DNA of 57,364 nucleotides, taken from NCBI GenBank assembly GCA_903859815.1, contig CAIOOA010000304.1, positions 1-57,364 of the forward strand, read 5' to 3'. The position numbers were made by a program, and so were the translations under genes. Below are positions 32,958 to 41,109 of the stretch, piece after piece. The stretch is from an uncultured Methylococcaceae bacterium (GTDB taxonomy: Bacteria; Pseudomonadota; Gammaproteobacteria; Methylococcales; Methylococcaceae). The notes beneath the pieces are model-generated. The model did not search any database. It was not told the DNA's origin and saw only the letters and a program-made list of their open reading frames with translations. Positions within the stretch are counted from its first letter, which is position 1. Each line of letters begins with the position of its first letter.

Positions 32958-33200
32958 ATGAATGTCAGCTTAGAAATAATTGCCGAACAAGCATTGTCCT
33001 TACCGAATGATGCCCGAATTCGATTGGCAGATCGACTTGTAGAGAGTCTTGATCCCTTGAGCGAAGAGGAATTTCATAAAATCTGGACTAATGAGGCTCT
33101 ACGACGGCGTGATGAAGTACGAAATGGCTATGTGAAGACCATTCCCGGCGATGATGCATTACTACAAGTCAGGGAAGCCATAGCAAAAAATGAAATATGA
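32958..33200 (+). CDS. Addiction module component (antitoxin of RelE/ParE type)
   Basis: 80 residues matching the putative addiction module component family: IAEQALSLPNDARIRLADRL near the N-terminus, VESLDPLSEEEFHKIWTNEA, RRDEVRNGYVKTIPGDD and a helical end. These antitoxins bind RelE/ParE-like toxins encoded immediately downstream, and here the next frame (33190) overlaps by 11 bases. AGGGGT upstream may serve as the ribosome site. The toxin is truncated, so the antitoxin is probably an orphan. Confidence 0.85.
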   Translation: MNVSLEIIAEQALSLPNDARIRLADRLVESLDPLSEEEFHKIWTNEALRRRDEVRNGYVKTIPGDDALLQVREAIAKNEI

Positions 33201-33342
33201 GTTTCACCCCGATGCGCTCGCAGAGTATCGGGATGCGGCCTTGTATTATGCTGAACGACGAAAAGGATTGGAATTGCGATTTATTGAGTGCGTGGAGTCT
33301 GCAATTCAGCGTATTTTACATACTGACAGGGTACTCTTATGA
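33190..33342 (+). pseudogene. RelE/ParE-family toxin, 3'-truncated
   Basis: 50 codons: MKYEFHPDALAEYRDAALYY then AERRKGLELRFIECVESAIQ, the N-terminal half of a RelE/ParE toxin (normally about 95-100 residues). Homology ends near RILHTDRV and a TGA follows. The ATG of the second coiled-coil gene overlaps this stop (ATGA). The C-terminal strands carrying the toxin core are missing, so it should be inactive. Insertion or recombination of the coiled-coil segment probably caused the loss. Confidence 0.75.
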
Positions 33343-33572
33343 CTGACAGTGTTGAACACCTCATCCTAGAACATCTTAATTTGCTAGGCAATGAAGTCAA
33401 GGCGCAAGGTGTTAAGATGGACGAGCAGTTTGAATCTATTCGCCTTCGGTTAAGCTCCATCGAAAACCAGATGGCAGGAATTCATACCGATATCGCCATC
33501 ATGAATAGTCGGATGGATAAGTTTGAAAGCCGCCTTGACCGTATCGAGCGTAGGCTGGAATTAACCGCATAA
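33339..33572 (+). CDS. Small coiled-coil protein, copy 2
   Basis: 77 residues, about 90% identical to the protein at 30997-31230; the last 45 residues differ at one position. LSSIENQMAGIHTDIAIM and RLDRIERRLELTA form a continuous coiled coil. It overlaps the truncated toxin (ATGA) and is followed in the same frame, after its TAA, by a Uma2 remnant. The duplication looks recent from the near-identical 3' DNA. Function is unknown. Confidence 0.65.
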   Translation: MTDSVEHLILEHLNLLGNEVKAQGVKMDEQFESIRLRLSSIENQMAGIHTDIAIMNSRMDKFESRLDRIERRLELTA

Positions 33573-33776
33573 CAAGACCTAATTAAAAAACTTCCGCTGT
33601 ATTCCCGTTATAGTGTTGCCCATGCTTGGCTGGTCGATCCTCTAGCGAAGACCTTGGAAGCTTATACGCTCACGGATGGGAAGTGGCTATTGGTTGCCAC
33701 GCTGAAAAACGATGATCCGGTATTCGTCGCGCCATTTGATGCCATCAGCTTTTCACTTGCCGATTTGTGGGTGTGA
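33573..33776 (+). pseudogene. Uma2-family endonuclease remnant
   Basis: Read directly after the coiled-coil stop, this frame encodes KKLPLYSRYSVAHAWLVDPL, AKTLEAYTLTDGKWLL and DDPVFVAPFDAISFSLADLW, the C-terminal third of a Uma2 (DUF820) PD-(D/E)XK-fold protein. No start codon or N-terminal domain remains. It must be a fragment left after a recombination that placed the coiled-coil gene here. Confidence 0.78.
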
Positions 33777-34395
33777 TGATGTGGTTGGTTGAAGCCAAGT
33801 TTCAGCTTGTTTTCAACATTTTCAACTCGATTTTTACCAAAACAAGCTTGGTTTTGTGAATTTCCAACTGGTTTTCAAAAAAAACAAGCTTGCTTTCGTT
33901 AAATTCCAACTGGTTTTTGGAAAAATAAAGCTTGCTTTCAGAAAACTCCAGTCGGTTTTTTGGAAAAACAAGCTTGCTTTCGTCAAATTCCAACTGGTTT
34001 TTGGAAAAATGAAGCTTGCTTTCAGAAAATTCTAATAGGTTTTTCGGAAAAACAAGCTGGTTTTTGGCAAAACCCAACTGTTTTTTCTAAAATCAAGCTT
34101 GCTTTTGATTAAAACCAATTGGAAATTCTGAAACTCAAGCTGTTTTTTTTGAAAAACCAGCACCAAAAACTCGCAAACCAGTTGCTTTTTTCATCAATCC
34201 AAGCGATTGACCAAAAAACCTCTTGCTTACTTGTGAAAACATGTCGATTGTGTGAACCACTGATCGTATTTTATTAAATTAAGCCCAGTCATTACTGTAA
34301 ATAAAAACTGTCATCCAATCACTTGCAATCCTTATGCAGACTGGTTGGTTGCCAAAATTACCATTGATAGACGTTGAAATTGAGGAACCCATGAA
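33777..34395. other. Gene-poor AT-rich stretch containing tandem array
   Basis: No convincing gene. The left half is the 42-bp-period array (separate entry). The right half (34160-34395) is AT-rich single-copy DNA that probably holds the promoter of the gene at 34396; no clear promoter could be assigned. Confidence 0.6.
33800..34105 (-). repeat. 42-bp tandem array with 21-bp half-units
   Basis: AAGCTT(G)-type words begin at 33844, 33886, 33928, 33970 and 34012, exactly 42 bases apart, and AAGCTG at 34054. CAACTGGTTTTT words alternate about 21 bases out of phase. On the minus strand the array is open for 91 codons (34077-33802), encoding a 7-residue periodicity (ESKLVFP, KNRLEFS, ESKLYFS, KNQLEFN). 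There are no unique spacers. It could encode a small heptad-repeat protein or be a non-coding array; the frame is kept open mainly by the repeat itself. Confidence 0.75.
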
Positions 34396-35052
34396 ATGTC
34401 AGAGATGAATGAACCGGACGAAAAAAAAGAAAAATGGTTTAACCCCGAGGGTATCAATAATATCACCCAAACGCTGGCGTTAATTGGTGCTGGCATATGG
34501 GGTATATACACGTTTATTTACCAAGCGGAAATCGTACCCACTCTTGCGCCGCCTACACTTAGCGTCACGTCAAATCTGGAAAAGGCAGGACAAAAAGGCG
34601 ACAAGGATGCCATTTTAGCGACCATTACCCGCTCCAACGTTGGCCAGACTAGCGTGAAGGTTCTTGGCTATACGCTTAATGTCATTGGGGTCAAACAAGG
34701 CTTCCTTAATGAGAACGAAACCAACCCTGCCTTTTTCCAAAATAACTTGGCTTCTGGCACTGTTAAGGAGTCACGCCGCTACGGAACCCCTGAAAAAGTC
34801 GAGACGATCATGCATTTTGGGCGGCTGTTCAAGGGAGCTTCTGACTTGTCCAGCGAGCTTGCCGACCTCAATCCCGGCGAGTCTTTGTCCCGTGTTTTCA
34901 TCTTTTATGCCGATCGTACCAAGTACGATTACCTAACCATACGAGTACATTACGTCTATATGAAGCTGTCAGACCCGCCAATCCCATTAACCTTGGAGGT
35001 TGATAAAGAAGGTTTGCTGAATGCGAAATTGGATGCATCTTGCATCAATTAA
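34396..35052 (+). CDS. Hypothetical single-span membrane protein
   Basis: 218 residues. A charged N-terminus (MNEPDEKKEKWFNPEGINN) leads into one membrane helix (ITQTLALIGAGIWGIYTFIY, about residues 22-41). A beta-rich domain of about 170 residues follows (LSVTSNLEKAG, ATITRSNVGQTSVKVLGYTL, LSRVFIFYADR). By charge distribution the domain would be periplasmic. I do not recognise the family. It may belong with the accessory segment or with the genes beyond it. Confidence 0.62.
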   Translation: MSEMNEPDEKKEKWFNPEGINNITQTLALIGAGIWGIYTFIYQAEIVPTLAPPTLSVTSNLEKAGQKGDKDAILATITRSNVGQTSVKVLGYTLNVIGVKQGFLNENETNPAFFQNNLASGTVKESRRYGTPEKVETIMHFGRLFKGASDLSSELADLNPGESLSRVFIFYADRTKYDYLTIRVHYVYMKLSDPPIPLTLEVDKEGLLNAKLDASCIN

Positions 35053-35330
35053 CCTAAAAAATGCAAGTCTATCAACACCACCGAGTTCACTACGATTTTT
35101 TCTTTGTGGTAGGTAGCTTATGATTGCGTTTCCACGCTCAACCACGAGTCATCGCGAAGGGTGAGCATAGTCGGCAGGCTATAGAAAGGCAGCGTTGCGG
35201 TTGCTAGAAATTTCCCAATGACATTTGTTTTATCATCAAGATTGGTGGTTGACATATGCATATATTTTGCCCGTGATTCCAAGGCTTTTTTCTTTTCAGG
35301 CAGATAGGGCATACCAGACCATTACACTAC

Positions 35331-35840
35331 TCATTCAACCATTGTATGCTGTAATCGCCCTACACTGCACAACCACTGCCAATAGGTTAATTCAGGTTTG
35401 GCAATTAATGATTTTGCAAATGCCAAAGCCGCATTGAGATTGTTTTGTGCAGATGGGCTTAAACCTTCCCCCAACTCGAATTGCTCGCCGCGTACACTCA
35501 GCATGAATGAAGGCGGCGGAGGGGAATGTTTGATGTCTTGATACACTTGCAGCACCGAGGAGGGGCTCATCGCATGAGTGGTATAACTTCGGTCGTTTTC
35601 AGCTTGCAGCGGAGCGAATTCAAACGGTGGCTGGCATGTCAGATGGGCATCAATGAACAAAACCAAATCCCGCCCTTCCAAATCCAATGCATGTTCGACT
35701 TGGAGTTGGAAATCGGTCAGGTATTCGATGTTTGGATTTTCCACGGCTTGCAGCTTTTCCAGCAACAAGGGTCCAAGGGCGTCGTCACCACGGCTAGGGT
35801 TGCCGTAGCCGAATATTAAAAGTTTTGGGTTAGTTGGCAA
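35331..35840 (-). CDS. hoxW: Hydrogenase maturation protease, HoxW-like
   Basis: 169 residues. LLIFGYGNPSRGDDALGPLL is the HyaD/HoxW-type signature with the Ni-sensing acidic residue in GDDALG, and DLVLFIDAHLTC gives the second ligand Asp, with the His of YTTHAMSPSSVL as the third. This endoprotease clips the C-terminal tail of the large subunit after nickel insertion. HoxH at 28761 has such a tail, and the two are the only hydrogenase genes here, on opposite strands and about 5 kb apart. The start appears to be TTG 35840; no in-frame ATG fits. It follows the DUF799 lipoprotein gene by 79 bases, so it may be read through from that operon. Confidence 0.85.
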   Translation of the reverse strand: MPTNPKLLIFGYGNPSRGDDALGPLLLEKLQAVENPNIEYLTDFQLQVEHALDLEGRDLVLFIDAHLTCQPPFEFAPLQAENDRSYTTHAMSPSSVLQVYQDIKHSPPPPSFMLSVRGEQFELGEGLSPSAQNNLNAALAFAKSLIAKPELTYWQWLCSVGRLQHTMVE

Positions 35841-35919
35841 TGGCGTTCATTTAAATAGGATTTATATATTCCGAATAAGTCAGGTGGTCAATGAGTCTCA
35901 CCGAACCCTACGGCCCTGT

Positions 35920-36576
35920 TTAGAATTTGCTCTGATCGGTTTTATATTCAGGATTATAGGGGCCGGCTGGGAGTCCTTTTGGGGGTAAAAAGACCATTTG
36001 ATTGGCCTGTCTAGCCAATGGCATATAGTCCACTGTAATGGCCGTAATCGCTGCTTGTACCGCCATGACGATTAATCCTGCTATTAATCCACCCCCGCCT
36101 CCGCCAGCGTCTGAATTATGAACAACCTGCTGCTCCCCTTGCCATAAGCTTAATCCTGTGCGGGTATCTTTCAACTCATATTTCATGTCAACAACAACGG
36201 AGGAGGATATTAGAATATATTTCGTACTCCAATCCTCAATGGTCACAAACAGGACGGCATCGGCTCCGAATAGATCAAGAAATCGACTAGGCGGTAATTG
36301 ATGAATATGTCCCGCTTCAGATAACCCAATATCCTTTAATAAAATATCGGTCAAATAAACCGGAAAAACGTAATAGCCTCGCTCCGCCAATGGTGCAGTG
36401 ATGGTCGAAGCAAAAACAGGAGGAGCATTGATCTCAGTGGTGTTGTTGAGTGCCGGGACAACCACAATGGAACGTGGAGGGTGGGCATAAAATACAGAAT
36501 AATCCTTTTTCAGCACCGATGTGCAACCCGAAATAAAAACCATGGCGAATATTAACCACAAGAGAAATTTGTTCAT
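35920..36576 (-). CDS. DUF799 lipoprotein
   Basis: 218 residues. The signal MNKFLLWLIFAMVFISGC ends at lipobox Cys18. The mature protein has SIVVVPALNNTTEINAPPVF, TITAPLAERGYYVFPVYL and GADAVLFVTIEDWSTKYIL, a fold related to CsgG/TolB-like lipoproteins, and a Gly-rich hydrophobic stretch (AGGGGGGLIAGLIVMAV) near 155. It matches DUF799. It is the third gene of the operon and overlaps the second by 4 bases. Function is unknown; the trio recurs in many Gammaproteobacteria. Confidence 0.85.
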   Translation of the reverse strand: MNKFLLWLIFAMVFISGCTSVLKKDYSVFYAHPPRSIVVVPALNNTTEINAPPVFASTITAPLAERGYYVFPVYLTDILLKDIGLSEAGHIHQLPPSRFLDLFGADAVLFVTIEDWSTKYILISSSVVVDMKYELKDTRTGLSLWQGEQQVVHNSDAGGGGGGLIAGLIVMAVQAAITAITVDYMPLARQANQMVFLPPKGLPAGPYNPEYKTDQSKF

Positions 36577-36977
36577 GGTTTTTTCTCTTCTTTTGATGTG
36601 CTTTGCGAATCTTGGGCAGATGGGGGTTTTTGTTTTTCATGAATTTTATCGATGAGCTTACTCATCAATAGACTCGATTCCGGGAAGGTTTTTCTTTCCT
36701 TGTCAAAATAAGCAATGGCACCATCAAGGTTGCCACGACGATAGAGCATAAAACCGTAATCTGCGTATAAACCGGGCGGAACTTTTCTCCCGCTCTGCTC
36801 CGCAGTGGTTATTGTTTGTTGAAGGTGTTGTTCCCCCATGTCGTTATCATTTCCAATCCAACGGTCATAGATTGATGTTTCGTAGTCACCCCAATAAAAA
36901 AGACTTTTCGGAGCGCAAGCCCATAATGATAGGCTGAATAAGCTTATGAATACTAAACGAACCGGTTGATTTTTCAA
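36573..36977 (-). CDS. DUF4810 lipoprotein
   Basis: 134 residues. The signal VRLVFISLFSLSLWAC has lipobox Cys near residue 21, followed by FYWGDYETSIYDRWIGNDND, the DUF4810 hallmark. A TPR-like helical part (YADYGFMLYRRGNLDGAIAY, FDKERKTFPESSLLM) and a charged tail complete it. It sits between the CsgG-like and DUF799 genes (12-base gap, 4-base overlap). A probable outer-membrane lipoprotein complex component; this is an inference from conserved linkage. Confidence 0.87.
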   Translation of the reverse strand: MKNQPVRLVFISLFSLSLWACAPKSLFYWGDYETSIYDRWIGNDNDMGEQHLQQTITTAEQSGRKVPPGLYADYGFMLYRRGNLDGAIAYFDKERKTFPESSLLMSKLIDKIHEKQKPPSAQDSQSTSKEEKKP

Positions 36978-36989
36978 AATGTGTGTCCC

Positions 36990-37667
36990 CTAACGATTTT
37001 GACTGCGGTGGGCATCCAAGGTTTGAACAACATTATTAATCATGTTGACGATAGCCGCATCTATTGCCTTACCTTCCAAAGTCGAATCAAAACCCGCAGT
37101 ACCTCCAAAACCAAAGGTGCTGGAATCGGTTAACGTGGACTCCCCTGATCCTTCCTGGGAGTAAAAAACTGCTCCGGTTTTCGGATCAACTAGGCGAAGC
37201 ACCACTCTAGCTCTCGCTCTTTGGGTTTTTTGTTTGCCTAACAGCCAGATACTCCCGGTCGTGTCCCTCCCCAATTCGGCGACAGACCCGAGGATCAAAG
37301 CATCCACGCCAATAAGGTTTTTTTTGAATTGCTGGTCGCTTAACCCCATCAGATTGGCTTCATCTTTGAGTTTGCCGATATCTTGGCGCTCCACAATATT
37401 AAAGCGAGATGTTGCAGCCAAATGACGGGCCAGCAAGTCGGCTGCCTGCTTGCCCAATCGGTCGCCCGATGCATCAGTGAACAAGCCGCTACCATAAACC
37501 GACTCGTTGGTAAATCGGGAAATTGCAATAGTCATGCGTTCAGACTGCGGAAGTGGGGCAAACGCGACTTGAGGACCCCTGTCTATGACACCTTCATGGG
37601 TTGCACGATTAACGCAACCTACAATTAACACCGCACCCATTACAAAAACCACGATTCTCAGCACCAT
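36990..37667 (-). CDS. CsgG/HfaB-like lipoprotein
   Basis: 225 residues. A short signal with lipobox (VVFVMGAVLIVGC) is followed by MTIAISRFTNESVYGSGLFT, LLARHLAATSRFNIVERQDI and GVDALILGSVAELGRDTTGS, the CsgG fold core, and RARVVLRLVDPKTGAVFYSQ. In curli systems CsgG forms an outer-membrane secretion pore, but no curli genes are present. This form with DUF4810 and DUF799 neighbours is better read as a separate envelope complex. It is first in the operon. Confidence 0.87.
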   Translation of the reverse strand: MVLRIVVFVMGAVLIVGCVNRATHEGVIDRGPQVAFAPLPQSERMTIAISRFTNESVYGSGLFTDASGDRLGKQAADLLARHLAATSRFNIVERQDIGKLKDEANLMGLSDQQFKKNLIGVDALILGSVAELGRDTTGSIWLLGKQKTQRARARVVLRLVDPKTGAVFYSQEGSGESTLTDSSTFGFGGTAGFDSTLEGKAIDAAIVNMINNVVQTLDAHRSQNR

Positions 37668-38136
37668 GAGCTAGACCCTTAAAAAAATGGACAAATTGAT
37701 TACCTTGTGTCACACAACTAGTGTAGCATTTATCCTTGCCTACCATTTGGCGGGAATGGAGACCCCCGCTTCTTTCAAAAAGATCAAGGAAATTATGAGT
37801 ATTTAATTTAAGTTTGACAATCATCTTTCACTGACAAGTGCGCCAACTGTATTAAATCCAATGGATTGAGTTTTCATTGTTGTTTTCCCCGAGTTGAGAA
37901 TCACTGTCACTGAGCCAGTTGGCTTAAGCACTTATCCGCCCGCTGCCAGCCGTACATCCTCGCGATCCTACCCTGCGTCAATGCACCCCCAACAACTTTT
38001 TTATATTACCAATTGAATTTAAAAGCCTTGAACGGGGGGTTAAAACAGGTTGATACGGTATGATATGCCATTCAATATGTTTTATACCAATATGGAACAT
38101 TGATTTTTCTTTCATTATTCATTATCAGAAAAAACT
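37668..38136. other. Intergenic stretch between divergent genes
   Basis: No gene seen in 469 bases between the lipoprotein operon and the aldehyde dehydrogenase. The side near the dehydrogenase is AT-rich with GGTTGATACGGTATGATATG, which could include a -10-like TATGAT, but the -35 is unclear. Confidence 0.5.
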
Positions 38137-39507
38137 ATGAAATTCTCCTCCGTTAATCCCGCCACTGGCGAATCGTTGCTTAGTTACTCTGTTTGGTCAG
38201 ATAACAGATTGGAATCTGCAATTGACTTGGCAACTCAAGCTTATTGTCATTGGTCAATCCTGCCTATTACTCAACGAGCAGAAATGCTGCGCGCAAGTGC
38301 CAATAGACTCAAGAATGGCAAGGAGGGATTCGCCCGTTTGATTACTTTGGAAATGGGCAAACTTATTGGGGAGGCAAGGTCGGAAATCGACAAATGCATC
38401 TGTGCATTGGAGTACTTCTCGACCCATGGCGAACAGTTTCTCTCCGAGGAAATGGTCTCAACCGAGGCGACACGCAGTTTTGTGACGTTCCAAGCCTTAG
38501 GAACCATACTCGCCGTGATGCCTTGGAATTTCCCGTTCTGGCAAGTGTTTCGCGCTGCTGTTCCCATCTTGCTGGCAGGCAACACCGTGTTGTTGAAACA
38601 CTCGCCCACAGTGATGGGGTGCGCATTGGCGATCGAGCAAATATTTCTTGAAGCGGGATTTCCCGAGGGTGTCTTCCAAAACTTGATGATTGGAGTGGAG
38701 CCGGTCAAAGCTTTGATTGCCGACCCTCGCATACATGGCGTGACCTTCACTGGTAGCGTCCGCACCGGCAAAGAGGTTGCCGGACAGGCTGGGGCAAGCC
38801 TGAAAAAGACCGTGCTGGAATTGGGAGGCTCCGACCCATTCATTGTGCTGGAAGACGCAGACTTGGATTGGACCGTCTCGCGAGCGCTTGCATCGCGGTT
38901 TGTCAACTGTGGGCAAAGCTGCATAGCCGCTAAGCGTTTGATTCTACTGGACGGCATTGCCGATGAATTCGTGGAAAGATTCCTGTCACTGACAGAAGCA
39001 CTTAAGCCTGGAAATCCATTGGTCGAATCGACCACTTTGGCTCCAATGGCCCGCCTTGACCTACGTGAAAATCTACATGTTCAAGTTTCCAAAAGCATTG
39101 CCGCCGGTGCAGTCCCTATCACTGGCTGCGCACCCATGACCGGATCTGGCAACTTTTACCTTCCCTCTATTTTGGACTGGGTGCAACCCGGCATGGCGGC
39201 ATTCGACGAAGAAGTGTTTGGCCCGGTGGCGGCCATCATTCGCGTCCGCAACGAACAAGAGGCTGTCAGCTTAGCCAACCAATCGCGTTATGGCCTAGGC
39301 GGAAGCGTTTGGACCACTGACATTGAGCGAGGCGAGCATATCGTCCGCCAACTGAACTGCGGCATGGGCTTTGTCAATGCTGTGGTCGCCAGCGACCCAC
39401 GCCTTCCATGCGGCGGGATCAAGGAATCTGGCTTTGGTCGTGAGCTTTCTGACCACGGCATCAAGGAGTTTACCAACATCAAGACCATATGGATTAATCA
39501 GCATTAA
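38137..39507 (+). CDS. Succinate-semialdehyde dehydrogenase-type aldehyde dehydrogenase
   Basis: 456 residues, typical of the short SSADH group. Catalytic elements: MPWNFPFWQVFRAAVPILLA (Asn of the oxyanion site), FTGSVRTGKEVAGQAG (cofactor loop), ELGGSDPFIVLEDADLD (general-base Glu) and NCGQSCIAAKRLIL (nucleophile Cys). EVFGPVAAIIRV and LPCGGIKESGFGRELSDHGI close the fold. It oxidises succinate semialdehyde or a similar aldehyde with NAD(P). No GABA genes are adjacent, so the physiological substrate is unsure. In methylotrophs such enzymes can complete a modified TCA cycle, which is an inference only. Confidence 0.9.
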   Translation: MKFSSVNPATGESLLSYSVWSDNRLESAIDLATQAYCHWSILPITQRAEMLRASANRLKNGKEGFARLITLEMGKLIGEARSEIDKCICALEYFSTHGEQFLSEEMVSTEATRSFVTFQALGTILAVMPWNFPFWQVFRAAVPILLAGNTVLLKHSPTVMGCALAIEQIFLEAGFPEGVFQNLMIGVEPVKALIADPRIHGVTFTGSVRTGKEVAGQAGASLKKTVLELGGSDPFIVLEDADLDWTVSRALASRFVNCGQSCIAAKRLILLDGIADEFVERFLSLTEALKPGNPLVESTTLAPMARLDLRENLHVQVSKSIAAGAVPITGCAPMTGSGNFYLPSILDWVQPGMAAFDEEVFGPVAAIIRVRNEQEAVSLANQSRYGLGGSVWTTDIERGEHIVRQLNCGMGFVNAVVASDPRLPCGGIKESGFGRELSDHGIKEFTNIKTIWINQH

Positions 39508-39531
39508 ATGTTTGTGAATTTGCAAGTCTGA

Positions 39532-39852
39532 TCAGTGTCGAAAACCGCCGCCATGCCCCCACCCACCGCCTCGCCAGCCACCACCCCAACCATGGCCCCA
39601 TCCGCCATTGCCCCATCCACCTCCCCAGCCACGACGATAACCGCCGTAATAGCCAATGGCAGGGCCACGGTAGCCATAATAACCACCATAAGGACGATAG
39701 CCATAACCCGATCCATAATAAGTGCCGTAACCATAGCTATAGGGGGAATACCCGTAACCGTGATAGCCCGCACACCCTTGAAAAATCAAAGCAAGCCCTA
39801 AGACAAGTGCAAATACTATGACTTTCTTATTTAAGATATTGAAACCGTTCAT
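39532..39852 (-). CDS. Gly/Tyr-rich lipoprotein
   Basis: 106 residues. A lipoprotein-like signal (VIVFALVLGLALIFQGC) is followed by a low-complexity Gly/Tyr/Trp/His region (YSYGYGTYYGSGYGYRPYGG, GWGGGWGNGGWGHGW). Such proteins occur at the surface of many Proteobacteria and may bind metals or polysaccharide, with no established role. The frame opens at 39894; ATG 39852 or 39858 gives a normal signal length. Confidence 0.72.
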   Translation of the reverse strand: MNGFNILNKKVIVFALVLGLALIFQGCAGYHGYGYSPYSYGYGTYYGSGYGYRPYGGYYGYRGPAIGYYGGYRRGWGGGWGNGGWGHGWGGGWRGGGWGHGGGFRH

Positions 39853-39989
39853 CTGCATGCCCCGCTCGATTAATACTTCGTAAACGCCGAACACTCGAAT
39901 TTATAACACCTTTGACTTAATTTTAGCTTAAATGCATTTAATGAGCGCCGAGAGTCCGCTTGGCTTTTTAGCTGGACAGCGGGGTGTGC

Positions 39990-40568
39990 CTATGGTCGCA
40001 GATAGCCGAAGCCTTCATTGGATTGCAGCCGCGCTACCTCTGCGACTCCCGACGGTACAATCTTCGCTTCCGCAATCACTCTGGATGGGTCAATATTGCG
40101 CTTGATCAAGGTGTCATTGCAAAGTCGAAACTCGACGCCTTTTGCTTTGATGTCGTGAACGGCAGTCATGAACAACTTTCCAGCCCCGTCTTTGGCACCA
40201 TCGAGTAAGAATTCGATCCCTTGATCGTTAGCCACCACGATAATCTTCGCGGTCGGGTCGGCTACGAGGTGACTGAGAATCTTATCGAGTGCAAGCTTAG
40301 CCTCGGCTAGGCCCTGGCTCAGGTGGTACACAACCTTTACCGGCTGGCCTTGAGTCGATGCCGCACTTCCATCAGCAGAATCGCTGGCACCGACCGTGAC
40401 TTCAATAAAATCTTCGCCATTGGAAAATTGCGATTTTTCGCCCAACACATAAGCATGGGCCGTGGTATCGACGTTAGTGACATGTATCGTCACGCAGCCC
40501 GGTGTGGTTAAAATCAAGGCCATTGTCAAAACGCTACAGGATGGTTGAGTTGAAGGTCTCAAAGTCAT
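39990..40568 (-). CDS. DsrE-family exported protein
   Basis: 192 residues. A signal with a lipobox-like end (ALILTTPGC) and an 45-residue linker precede a DsrE/DsrF-like domain: PVKVVYHLSQGLAEAKLALD, ILSHLVADPTAKIIVVAND, GIEFLLDGAKDG and AKGVEFRLCNDTLIKRNIDP. Cys in FRLCNDTL is at the position used for sulfur binding in DsrE-like proteins. Export places it in the periplasm or outer membrane, so a sulfur-transfer role is uncertain. Confidence 0.8.
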   Translation of the reverse strand: MTLRPSTQPSCSVLTMALILTTPGCVTIHVTNVDTTAHAYVLGEKSQFSNGEDFIEVTVGASDSADGSAASTQGQPVKVVYHLSQGLAEAKLALDKILSHLVADPTAKIIVVANDQGIEFLLDGAKDGAGKLFMTAVHDIKAKGVEFRLCNDTLIKRNIDPSRVIAEAKIVPSGVAEVARLQSNEGFGYLRP

Positions 40569-40824
40569 TGTGATTGTCCATTTGCTGGGTTGAACCGAAT
40601 GATTGTTGTGGTAATGGTGGAATTGTCAGCCCACTTTCCTAGACATGAAAGCAAGCAAGGCCGGACAATGCCAATTTCAGTGGTTTCAGTGCATGGTCAA
40701 AACTTGAAAACACCCAAGTTACTGGCTTTTTCGCCTTAAAGTCTGTACAGAACGTCCTTCATGGGGTTAAATGAGCCATACACAGCTTTCTTTCCTTTTT
40801 TCTTGATTTAGAGGTTATGCCATC

Positions 40825-41109
40825 ATGGCCAGAGTTACCGTAGAAGATTGCCTAGACAAGGTCGACAACCGTTTCCAATTGGTGTTACTGGGCTCCAAAC
40901 GCGCCCGCCAATTAGCCCGCCACTCAGACGATGCCAAACTCCCTTGGAATAATGACAAACCGACCGTCCTGGCACTGCGTGAAATAGCTGCCGGGCTGAT
41001 TACCCGCGCCTATTTGAAGGAAGGACCCAAGCACGACCGTTATCAGGTCGAGCGGCCCACCTTCAAGATACGTCATGACGATATTGATATGGATGATGAC
41101 GATCTTTGA
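40825..41109 (+). CDS. rpoZ: RNA polymerase omega subunit
   Basis: 94 residues. [30 protein letters not shown] and [16 protein letters not shown] are the omega signature. It clamps the beta-prime subunit and takes part in ppGpp binding to RNA polymerase. The acidic tail ([10 protein letters not shown]) is normal. The stop codon overlaps the start of spoT, keeping the polymerase ppGpp-site subunit with the ppGpp enzyme. gmk, usual upstream partner, is absent. Confidence 0.96.
   Translation: MARVTVEDCLDKVDNRFQLVLLGSKRARQLARHSDDAKLPWNNDKPTVLALREIAAGLITRAYLKEGPKHDRYQVERPTFKIRHDDIDMDDDDL

Noticed and set aside
33800-34105. CRISPR-like array
   Set aside because: Repeats are contiguous and degenerate with a 42-bp period; there are no unique spacers and no cas genes.
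35118-35312. 64-codon minus-strand frame between the hypothetical membrane protein and hoxW
   Set aside because: No family resemblance or ribosome site; probably chance in AT-rich DNA.
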